DNA of 64,000 nt from Glandiceps talaboti (lineage: Eukaryota > Hemichordata > Enteropneusta > Spengelidae): NCBI RefSeq assembly GCF_964340395.1, contig NC_135549.1, positions 7,738,842 to 7,802,841 of the forward strand, read 5' to 3'. Made by a program: the position numbers and the translations under genes. Positions 54,091 to 64,000 of this stretch are shown in pieces (the first letter of the stretch is position 1; every line of letters starts with the position of its first letter). Below the pieces are notes generated by a model. It searched no databases and had not been told where the DNA came from. It saw only the letters and a list, made by a program, of their open reading frames with translations.

Positions 54091-57000
54091 TTGACAACTG
54101 ATATATCTAGTACTGTGCATATTTCAAAATAGAGTATCCCTACCCAAGATTATTCTCTTTCACTAAATACAAATGTTAAGGTTTTGATGTACAAATTTCT
54201 GTGATTCATAACATTTATTCATATCAAAGAAAATTTAAAATTTGAGTTATATAAAAAAATTATTTAATTTATATCTTTCTAGTCCACTGCCTGTGTGTAG
54301 TTCCTCTAATGACATCTCTTTGTAATTTTATACATGTATCAAATAGAAACCCTCAATAAATACATTCCAATATACCAGGCCTGACAATTGATGCATTGTT
54401 GTTGTTGTAGTGTGGGCGGAGTTGGCATGAACAAAAGCCCATGTGAGAGGAGGTAAAGTATGTCTGATATAAATCTCCTGGTATTTCTTACTCGTACTTT
54501 GTATAACTAGCCATCACAACTCGGGAGCTAAAATTGGCAGTAACGGAACTTAAAGTTCACGAAAAAAGGCTTTAACCTTTACCTTTAATATTTCATAGTA
54601 AACTTCTTCATTCCCTCTGAACATGTATGACCATGTCATATTTTGACAGTTATTTTGCTTCCACCAATAGAGAGATGAAGAAAAATTGTTTTGAAACCAG
54701 TTTGACAGTAAGTTACCATAAACCGATGTAACTAAATACAACTATGTAGAACAACAGCAGCAGGTTATCGTTTCCTGCTATATTTTTCTATACTAATTTT
54801 AGCTGGAACTACGTACTATCCAACTGTCACAGTTTTAGAAGAAAAAACATTTCCTCATTTAACTTGAAACTTGTCGACTACATATTGAATACGCGTACGC
54901 GTATTTGGCAGTTATTAATATAAATAATGACAGTTTTATGGTTTTGAAACTATGACGCTCCCTACATACTGCTAAAAGCTAGGTAATTCATCCATCCATT
55001 ATGAAAGACTTCAGTTGAAATTGCAATTTCACCGTATGAATGTATATAAATCGAATTAATTTGCAAGCCTGTGATAATAACCCCCCCCCCCCCCACCCCC
55101 CGATTTAAAAGAACGAAATGAATTGACGTGTTTACCTAGGATTATAACACCTTCCCGGGTTTAAGGAATGAAAAATTGCTCTCATTTATCATGGTAAAGT
55201 ATATACCGCCAATCTATAATACCGTACACACATGTGTTTGTTCTATTTTAGCACGACATTCATACATTAGTCTCAGTCATAGAAGCAAGATAACATATCG
55301 ATGATACAGTTAATACTGATCTATCGCATCTGACCTCGTAAGGAGTGGTTCGCATTGGAAGCTTGTACGACATAAGCTTATTGATGGCATCAAGTGCAAT
55401 CATCTAAACTTTTCTATACAATGATCAAGGTTTAAACATAAAGCATAAACCGAATTTAAATAAGGGGGGGGGGGTAATTTTATGTTGAAGCATGTATACT
55501 TACAGAAGTCATGTATTCGTAACAACATGTATCTGAAATACCAGTCAACTTGGTAGAACTCGTTATCAAACCCGATAGGCCTGTTATGGTACATAACTGT
55601 GATAGTTACTCGTAAACGTCGAGGTACTGTGTCATCAACTGTGTCAACAACGCCAGACGACGATTTTCAGTGCTATCAAACTATTTAATCTTGACGTTTT
55701 CTGTAAATAATTTCACCCGTTAAAAAAATATGAAATCGAAGTCAGCTTTTCTGTTACGTTTAGCTCACAAAACGAGCATTCAGTGTGCATGATAATCATG
55801 CATTCATATTCCTCATGCCTCATTTTCACTGCACTATACTATTAATGTAAAATACCACGCTTTCCAAGTGGGTTCGAACATTTTGTGTAGGGTCTATAGT
55901 CTAAGCCTTAAACCATAGATGTTGTCTTTTCAACGTCTGGTTTAACATTCATTGTTCACCACTTGAAGGTTACATTTTCGCGGTTTGACAGGGGACAAAA
56001 GCAAGGACGTACTTAAGAAGCATTCGAGGAGAGGCCAATTTATTGATTATTATTCCGTTTCTTTCTTTCATTCTTCAAGACAAAACATTAATCACCCGTT
56101 ATTGGGAGATTAAGGTGTGTAAAGAACGGAAATGTAAAGATTTACCTGTTTATTTTGGTAAAATGTTTGTATAAAAGTGTTGGAGATTCGTATCCAAGTG
56201 TTATTACAAACGGTTTGTTACATGTAAAACTCAGGGCGTTAAAACCACATTGTGGTTTTTGTTTGTCGATATCTTATTTTCTAGAGTTCAGTTTGTTACA
56301 CTTCGATTCCCTGACAATCACCTTATTTGCACCTTTCGAATTTCTCATCGGAACTATAGCGCTATCGCAAGGATGGAGCCTAGACACACACTACTATATG
56401 ACCTATTTTTGTACGTTAGTTGTGTAGGTAGATGATGTCTTTAATTATGAAAATGACATCCAGGTAGTTGCCACGAGTACTTAATATTTTGTATGTGCAT
56501 CTTTTAATTTAACCTTTTTTTATAGTGATTCGTCATTTCCGGTCCTAAAAATATCCAATGAAATCCCAAACATTGAGAGTTTCGCTTATGGGTAACATAT
56601 ATGTATTTGACGTACTTAGTCATAGACAAGGAAAACGGAAACAGTTACAAAATTTAAGGATGTGACACTGCATCGCAGGAGCTTGTCACAATGCATGTAA
56701 ACGCCGGTTCCCGAATGGGGCAAGGAAAGTTAACAAGTTTACATTTAAATTTGTGTCTGACTCGTCACGGATATATTCATAATTTGTGGTAGATTCTATT
56801 GTATCGCTTCAATATTTTACTGAAAGAGTGAAAGAGGTGTACCTGGTCTTCTAAAAACATGAACCCAATATCGTATCTACACACACACGGGCTTTCCGAC
56901 TTTTGACAGTCGTTTAGTTAAACGTTTCTGACAGACGAGTATAGATTCAGTAGATTGGTCTATAATGTATATTGCAATGGTCAAGTTATCAATGGACCCC

Positions 57001-57678
57001 TATAAAAAGGCTATATGTTACAATGTAATACTACGATCATGGAAGTATTGAACCATACTGTGGGTACCAGCGTGCGACCTCTCACTATTTGATTATTTTA
57101 GAATTAAACCAAGCAGTGAGACCTCGACCTTGAATGACCCAGACACAATCACACCACTATTATGACATTGTTTGGGAATTTCTATCCAAGAAGGTAGAAG
57201 AGTTAAAGGTCATTTGCCTGACCTCAGGTCTGTTGTCTCTATATTTACTAGTAATTCATTGGGTGGGAGGCGTTTAGCTACCCACGCCACATTCCTTTGA
57301 AAGGAAGGGAATATAATTAATACACAAATGCAATCCAGGGGGACACTCATATGATGATTTCTTATGATATGCCAACGCCCAAATAGAAAGGAAAAGAACA
57401 TGGCGTTAACGGAATTTAAACGATTAACTACTGCCACTGTGCACCCCCTGATTTCTTCATCTGGAAGTGAAATACTTAAACACACTATTATAGGAACCCA
57501 TTATAACTTGTCATCGAAACAAGTGAGGCAGCCCAACCGGATGCGAACTGTGTTTCAATTTTCAAGTTGCAGCAACTTCTAAAACGTTAAGGGGGTTGTC
57601 AGAACGTCGTATTTTATGAGTTTATAGTGCACATAGATTGGACTGATTTACGGAATTGTAATATTCCCTTGAACCAAG

Positions 57679-57810
57679 ATGGAACGACTGACCTATCCTC
57701 TTCGCGCTGGGAGTAGCCCTCTAGTTTCAAGGAAAACCACCAGTATTCCGGCTAGTCAGCAAGATTCCAATGGAGGAAAGCAGGAGATTGCTAAAGAGGA
57801 TCGGGAAAGA
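57679..57810 (+). CDS. Probable coding first exon, gene unknown (alternative start 1)
   Basis: An ATG in strong context (A at -3, G at +4) opens 44 codons that end exactly at a consensus donor GAAAGA|GTAAGT, phase 0. The peptide starts MERLTYPLRAGSSPLVSRK, is Ser/Thr and basic rich, and ends charged (EIAKEDRER). I do not recognise it. The charged ending recalls the residues just before the actin-binding calponin-homology pair in plakins and spectrins, but no such exon lies in the window, so this is only a guess. The partner exon presumably lies to the right of the window. Confidence 0.55.
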
Positions 57811-58940
57811 GTAAGTTAGGTCTCTGACCTCTATTAAATAATCGCCAGGGTTTCGGTGTAGAAAAACGGAACGTGACACAAGTAAATAAGTTAGTTTGAA
57901 AGTGTTTGTTGTTGGGTTCATTCAACTTATTCAAAGTACCTAAAGCTTTTTTTTGTTTGGAGATTGTCTACTGGTTCGTAAATAGCCTTGAATACAATGC
58001 AGTGTGAATATATTTATCTTTTCTCCTCGCGTATTCATTTCTTTTCATGTCTGCTTTTTGATTCTCAAAATATTACATTGTAAGTATTTCAAATAGATCA
58101 AATGAATCTACGACCATAATTTATCAAAGTTAGTTTTATGCTCTAACACTCGCACATATTCTATTCCTTTTACATGTAAATGATCAGACGTGCGTCCATT
58201 GTAAAAATCAGAATAGTAAATTCTCTGACAGGTGCTTGCCCTTCCCCGACTGGCCCACACAGTTATCTGGAGTAACTCTCCTAGTGTACTGGCGAAGAAA
58301 CTGAATACTCCACAGGCCATTCTTTAGTGTAAGATAATTTAGTCACTTGTCACACTATTAGATACAAAATATTGGCGTGTGTTATATGTATTGTATGACC
58401 AACGGGGAGTGTCTAGGGGTCGAAGAACATTTTAATAGTAGTACAATTTCTTAGAGGACTATGATGTAATGGACAATCCTGCTTTCGACTTTACGATGTA
58501 TCAGAACTTGACACGAAACATTCAAGACTCTCCAATATTTAATGCCAAATACTTCTAAAGTAGATATGCAGCTAATACTCCAATGTCATACAACAACGAG
58601 TTTACTCGTAAATTGACCCTAATGTTGTTGTTATCAGACCAGGAGGAATGCGAGATATAAGTCTACACAATGCTATACATACAACCACCACTGCCATCAG
58701 ACATACGTCATTCGAGCTGCCATAGTGCTGTTTACAAAAGGTTTTAGTACATTTGACCATCCGTCTTAGATCCAATAGAGAAATAACCGTAAATTAGTCA
58801 TATGACTAACAGAACATGATATTAGTAATACTAAGTTCTAAAAAGAACCACACCCTGTCGGCTATTTGTGAAATCTCCTCTATTCCTGTATCCTGGGCGA
58901 GTACCAGTGATCAAGTTGCAGGACTCCCATCCCGATACAT

Positions 58941-59605
58941 GTAATACGATATGATATGATATGATATATAATGTAAAGTAATGTAATGTAATGTAATATA
59001 ATATAATATAATATAATGTAATATAATACAATATAATGTAATGTAATATAATATGATATAATGTAATATGATATAATATAATGTAATATAATATAATGTA
59101 ATGTAATATAATATAAGGTAATGTAATATAATATAATATAATGTAATATGATATAATATAATATAATATAATATAATATAATGTAATGTAATATAATATA
59201 AGGTAATGTAATATAATATAATATAATGTAATATGATATAATGTAATGTAATATAATATAATGTAATATAATATAATGTAATGTAATATAATGTACTGTA
59301 ATATAATGTAGTGTAATATAATGTAGTGTAATATAATGTAATATAATATAATGTAATGTAATATAATATAAGGTAATGTAATATAATATAATATAATGTA
59401 ATATGATATAATATAATATAATATAATATAGTATAATATAATATAATATAATATAATATAATATAATATAATATAATATAATATAATATAATATAATATA
59501 ATATAATATAATACAATACAATACAATATAATATAATATAATATAATATAATATAATATAATATAATATAATATAATATAATATAATATAATATAATATA
59601 TAAGA
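58941..59605. repeat. Pentanucleotide (TAATA/TAATG)n satellite with 85-bp higher-order unit
   Basis: About 665 bp of pentamers, mostly TAATA with TAATG and TGATA variants. The distinctive segment AAGGTAATGTAATATAATAT begins at 59115, 59200 and 59370, that is, spaced 85 and 2 x 85 bp, so blocks of 17 pentamers have been duplicated as units. The right third is pure TAATA. Minus-strand frames of ~240 codons are open only because the minus-strand pentamer contains no stop. Confidence 0.92.
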
Positions 59606-60263
59606 TAAACGTGGTTTCAACACGTTTTAACACATCACTTAGAATACTATTTCTACATTACGCAATGTTTGCGACCATAGTGAGGAATCGTTGAGTTTTA
59701 AATTTCAACCATGTCGGGATTTGCAGTCTGACTTCTGAAATATATCTAAACTTATTGCTTGTCTGTTGCACCTCAAGACTTTCATTCATTATTCCTTCGA
59801 GCATGGAGGTAGAAACACATGATTCGACCAATTTGAATAGAGTGACCAAAGCTGAGCAGGGAATACACATATCGAAATACTTTTGGACTTTGGTAAAGTT
59901 GTAATTTCGATTGCATCACTGTGTTTACAAATTATGACCAAATAGTGTATTTATTGAGAAACCAAGGTATGTTTACAATGTAAATGACCAATGTAATTAA
60001 CTACAGACAAGTGGTATCCTCCCCATGTAAATATCACGTGGTCGGTCACGGTTCTTTCTCAGGTATGTAGTTATGTACGTATGTAGTTTTGTAGGCAATC
60101 ATAAGTCGTTGATAGTACGCTGAAAGAAATTTACAGAATAAATAGAAATTAGCTATGTAACATGATGACATCGCAACGTTAAATGTGGAAATGGAAACCT
60201 TTCAACTCTCTAGCGCGCACGTAACTATGGCATTGATGGGGTAACAGGAAACAGGTGTGTGTG

Positions 60264-60456
60264 TATGTATGTATTGTATGTATGTATGTATGTATGTATG
60301 TATGTATGTATGTATGTATGTATGTATGTATGTATGTATGTATGTATGTATGTATGTATGTATGTATGTATGTATGTATGTATGTATGTATGTATGTATG
60401 TATGTATGTATGTATGTATGTATGTATGTATGTATGTATGTATGTATGTATGTATG
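60264..60456. repeat. (TATG)n microsatellite, ~48 copies
   Basis: About 193 bp of TATG tetramers with one missing base near the start. It is open in several frames on both strands, but is not coding. Confidence 0.97.
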
Positions 60457-61290
60457 CTTTCCACTCTCGAAGACCTCCAGAAAGCCAAAGGTCGGACATA
60501 GGTTGTCTACGGCTTCAGCGGGTACTACACTCGTGTTTGAAGAGTATTTTATCTGTATTTTCTTTACCGATTATTGGGATAAACCATAGAAAGTTGGTGG
60601 CGGGTCTATGTTGATGGAGGGGCTACGTTGGTGGAGGGTCTACGTTGGTGGAGGGTCTATGGATAAACTATTGGTACTTGTCAACAATTTTGTAACTAAC
60701 AATGTTAATTCTGATCAGGACAATTACGTTGTATGTTTTCAGTTTTCCCCTGATTGGAACGGGAAATATTCCACACTTTTCAATACATTTTCTTCCCCCG
60801 ATTGGAAGTGGTTCTACTATTCACAACTTGTTTCTGATTTGAACTGATTTATTTTTATCTACACGTGATTTTAGGGTGTTGACTTCACAGATCTTCATCC
60901 TCAAAGCCTCCGGCACCATTTCCTGTAATAATGGTGACGAGGTATTTTTATTTTTTCCCTTAGTTTGAAAATGAAAAGGAAAAGCGGATAGCAAGGGAGA
61001 CTATATTACAATGTCTGATTGGTGTGGGATAGTTCAATTTAGGACAAATGATGACACCAAGTGATGAGATAGATTAATCCTCGAGTACAACACCACCAAC
61101 GTTTGTCAATGAAATTTTGTGTGACGCATGACGTGCAGTGTGCATTCACAGGTCGTTTGCACACGGTACTACTAGTATGTCAATCTTGGGGTTATAAAGG
61201 TCATAGAGTACAACACACGGATACGTGTTTTACAGGAACGCGGTGGACCTACTGACTAACATGTAAAACCCTTTCACTAGATGCTAAATC

Positions 61291-61298
61291 TATAAATA
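61291..61298 (+). promoter_or_regulatory. TATA box upstream of the 61409 exon
   Basis: TATAAATA, with an initiator-like GTCACCAG about 30 nt further on (~61322-61329), giving a predicted 5' UTR of roughly 85 nt before the ATG at 61409. A focused TATA promoter contrasts with the TATA-less divergent promoters of the other genes here. Confidence 0.55.
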
Positions 61299-61408
61299 CA
61301 GTCGTGACACACCCTTGAGTAGTCACCAGCGATCAAATATCCACCGGATATCTGAGAAGTAAAATTGCACATCTCCAGAAAGTCTAGGTTGTCATCGATT
61401 CGTCCACT

Positions 61409-61486
61409 ATGGCCGCTAACGAAGAAGAGCAGACGGCGACCGAAGCGTACGAGTCCATAAAACAGATCGACACAAGTTTTAAACGG
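61409..61486 (+). CDS. Probable coding first exon, gene unknown (alternative start 2)
   Basis: ATG in strong context (A at -3, G at +4) followed by 26 codons and a GTAAAG donor, phase 0. The peptide starts MAANEEEQTATEAYESIKQ and ends DTSFKR, acidic then basic. The same donor phase as the exon at 57679, and the absence of other exons between them, suggest alternative first exons of one gene continuing past 64000. They could instead start two separate genes. I do not recognise the family. Confidence 0.5.
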
Positions 61487-64000
61487 GTAAAGTACTGCAC
61501 AGTACCATATTATCTGCCGCGTGTGTGTGTGAAGTATGACGAGAACAGACTAATTCTGTGACACAGATGTGCAGAAAATCAAATTAATTGAAATAATGAA
61601 GGCTTTGAACCGTAAGTGGTGGCAACGATATTTTTGAGAAAAGGGCGGGATCGATAGGTTATCACTCGTATCGCTAATTATGAAGGTGAGCCCATGCCCC
61701 TCGTATACAAGGTACAACAAAAAAGAAAGAATTCGCACTTGCAGAAAATACGACCTTCGTGATATCATTTCAGGGATGTACAAGTTATCACAGGTACAAA
61801 TTATCCCTAGTAGGAAGCATATACTTCCGAGTATCTTTTCCATATATGTGTAGTGAAGGCCTTCCGTTATTTTCAATAGGAATGATGAAATATTAAATAA
61901 ACAAAATTTGGATGTAAAATCCGAAAACAAACATCATAGTTTGAATATTTTATTGGATATTGAAATACTGTAATATCTTAGATATTATGATAAATGAAGT
62001 GTGAAGTGGTAATCACAAACTGCACCCACTACAGTTAATTTAGCAATGCAATAGAATTGTGATGGAGAAAGAAATATTGAAACAATACTAATTTAAGAAA
62101 ATATAATTTATTTGTCTCATCACATACTATTACCCTGGGAATGATTGTGTTCACTGGTATATATTTTCAGTTTACAGTTGCAAAAATAGAAAGCATGAAT
62201 GTAGGCACAGTAATGCCATAACAGTCTGATACACTGTTTGCATACAAATGTACTACTTTATTGTCAAACACCCTCTGAATATTTTCATATATGTCATACT
62301 ACCATGTAAGTCAGGTGCAGCAATTACCCATTGCAAACATGCATGACCTGCAATTTGTTTATGACCATAAAATGGGTATTTTACATGAAATTATCATGTA
62401 TCTGTGCACAGGTTGTCATACATGTATGTTATTGCTGACTGACATATTTAACATAAAATATCAACAACATGTATTGAGAGTCAAAATTCATTAATAAAAT
62501 CTGATGTTATGTAAGAAGCAATGTCTGTTATGAAATTACATATAAAAACTGCAAATAAAGTCGTATTGTTCAGATTGGTTCTAAAACACAGACACACAAA
62601 AACATTACATGCTATTCCTTGCTGTAGTTTATACTCTCACCTTATTTGCAGAGTTCAACTCAGCACCTGCATATATAATAATCCTCTGGGATTTCACACA
62701 TTCAGATTGATTCACCAGTCTTTCTAGTTTCAATCATGTCGCCGTATCCTTCCAACATCAATCATACACACATAAATTTCCTTAATAATTAATTAAAATG
62801 TATACTCCTGTAGCTGCATGCAATGCCCACTGTGGTAGTGACAGGAAAAATACAAACCAAAACAATTACCAATGAACTTGTATGAGTACTCACAGTTGTA
62901 AGAAGCAATTTTCATGTTAACTGAGCATGACATAAAAGCAATACATTAGTGAAGTTGTTACACAAAGCAAACAGTGATTAATGTGTTGTGGAAAGCAGAG
63001 GTGTACATAGATACAAGCAAAGTCAGCATGGTTCAGCTGTTTATACATATTACTACTCTCACTAAAAAACTGATTCTCAAACTTCAAGTACAAGGGGAAA
63101 TAGAATTCTTTGAATTCCAAACAGCAACAACCAAATAATAGTTTACTGTATTGAAATCTTCTGTTATGGACTAGTATGTCATAATATGATGTAACTAATG
63201 GTAGAAAATTGACATACCAGAATATGATAGCTTTGACAGAATGTGTAATATTGTGAATTGATTGTTTGACAGTCCCCAAAATAATAAGGCTTTGTTACGT
63301 ATAATACACTCGCTGTGCCTGTCTGTGTGTCTGTGTCTGTCTGTGTATGTGTATGTGTCTGTGTGTATTCTTTGGTGAATATGTAGGTAAATGTTCCTGG
63401 TGTTTTACTGGGGTCCCCCACCAAAATTATGGTACAAGGTATTGAAATCAATGCCTGTTATAGCAGATTTTCCCTACATATGCAATGGTGAAAATCATTT
63501 ACACTAGATCCAGGAGAAATAAAAGACAGTTTTGAATATTACCAAAATTGCAAATTGAATTGTGACAGATAGCAGTCATGCTCTATTCAGTTGTTTGTCA
63601 TAATCCAATCTGTAATGACAGAGTAGAGGCCTACTACTACTATCCTGTCCTCACCAAGCCATTGTTGAAAGATAAGGAGAGGACTTCCACTTTCAATGTC
63701 TTTACAGTTAAAATTTGCATTATTGACTTTTTATTGTTACACTGTATCTAAAGTCATTGTTTAGAATTTAACTTGATTATTCAGTACACGAAAGCTGCTT
63801 AAACATTGTAAAACACACTTTTCACTTTGTCCATTTGTGTAATCCGCCAGGGGACATCACCCAGACACAGTCACTACACAGCCTCATGGATGCATGTAAA
63901 CCAGCTACCTCAGCATGGTCCATGGTTAAAATAATCAACCTTCCCAGCAGTAGTCTAAATAAAGGTGTAGTCATCTCTGTAGCGTGATTTGGCTGGTTTG
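61487..64000. other. Probable intron, no exon seen
   Basis: AT-rich DNA with short open frames only, a (TCTG/TG)n-like patch at ~63305-63370 and no convincing splice-bounded coding segment on either strand. It is presumed to be the first intron of the gene starting at 57679 or 61409. Confidence 0.45.

Larger units (their letters stand above)
51634..57678. other. Intergenic region downstream of MDM1
   Basis: Six kilobases hold the MDM1 3' UTR, three small tandem repeats (52650-52731, 53591-53684, 53952-54090), a C-run at ~55080-55100, a G-run at ~55465-55474 and otherwise AT-rich unique DNA. Short open frames here (for example minus 57210-57485) show no family resemblance or splice context, so I call no gene. 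Confidence 0.55.
57811..61408. other. Intron / spacer with satellites between two putative first exons
   Basis: Holds a pentanucleotide satellite (58941-59605), a long (TATG)n run (60264-60456) and a three-copy 18-bp repeat (GTCTACGTTGGTGGAGGG type) at ~60602-60660. No exon is recognised. It ends with a TATA-type promoter for the exon at 61409. Confidence 0.5.

Noticed and set aside
57210-57485. 91-codon minus-strand open frame
   Set aside because: No recognised family, no supporting splice context, and an overlapping plus-strand frame of similar length. Likely chance.
58831-59633. Three overlapping minus-strand open frames of 231-247 codons
   Set aside because: They are translations of a pentamer satellite whose minus-strand repeat has no stop codon in any frame. 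The products are monotonous Tyr-Ile-Leu repeats.
60179-60614. Open frames of 80-119 codons on both strands
   Set aside because: Produced by the (TATG)n microsatellite (Met-Tyr-Val-Cys and Tyr-Ile-His-Thr repeats). They lack any coding features.

Overview
This is animal (metazoan) nuclear DNA: AT-rich, with intron-dense genes on GT-AG splice sites, a 5'-TOP ribosomal protein gene, many microsatellites, tRNA-derived SINE-like repeats and small foldback DNA transposons. The proteins align readily, from memory, with vertebrate orthologues, while introns are short to medium (mostly 0.2-2.5 kb). This points to a marine invertebrate bilaterian, perhaps a hemichordate or cephalochordate. The species cannot be fixed from the sequence alone.

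Layout. (1) 317-23428, plus strand: the C-terminal ~2,346 residues of an axonemal dynein heavy chain of the DNAH3/7/12 group, best matching DNAH12. I resolved 38 exons that keep one reading frame, from the AAA2 module to the stop codon. (2) 26253-31409, minus strand: nine-exon ATP6AP1 (V-ATPase accessory subunit Ac45), convergent with the dynein gene. (3) 31725-34750, plus strand: four-exon RPS23 (uS12), head-to-head with ATP6AP1 across ~315 bp containing a CACGTG box. (4) 37486-38688, minus strand: TRMU, the mitochondrial tRNA 2-thiouridylase, with an uninterrupted coding region. (5) 39639-51633, plus strand: MDM1, a microtubule-binding centriole protein, 14 exons, divergent from TRMU. (6) 57679-57810 and 61409-61486, plus strand: two probable coding first exons, both ending in phase 0, likely alternative starts of a gene that runs off the right edge.

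The neighbours are mostly housekeeping and cilium/centriole genes (dynein, MDM1, V-ATPase, ribosome, mitochondrial tRNA modification), with two divergent promoter pairs. Nothing suggests an operon or a horizontally acquired system. The accessory content is repeats: a foldback family with apparent 8-bp target duplications (two copies), two adjacent foldback elements in RPS23 intron 2, two long intronic hairpins, tandem repeats, and a pentanucleotide satellite with an 85-bp higher-order period. Exon boundaries were read by eye and checked by phase arithmetic. Gene names rest on remembered family sequences, not on a search.
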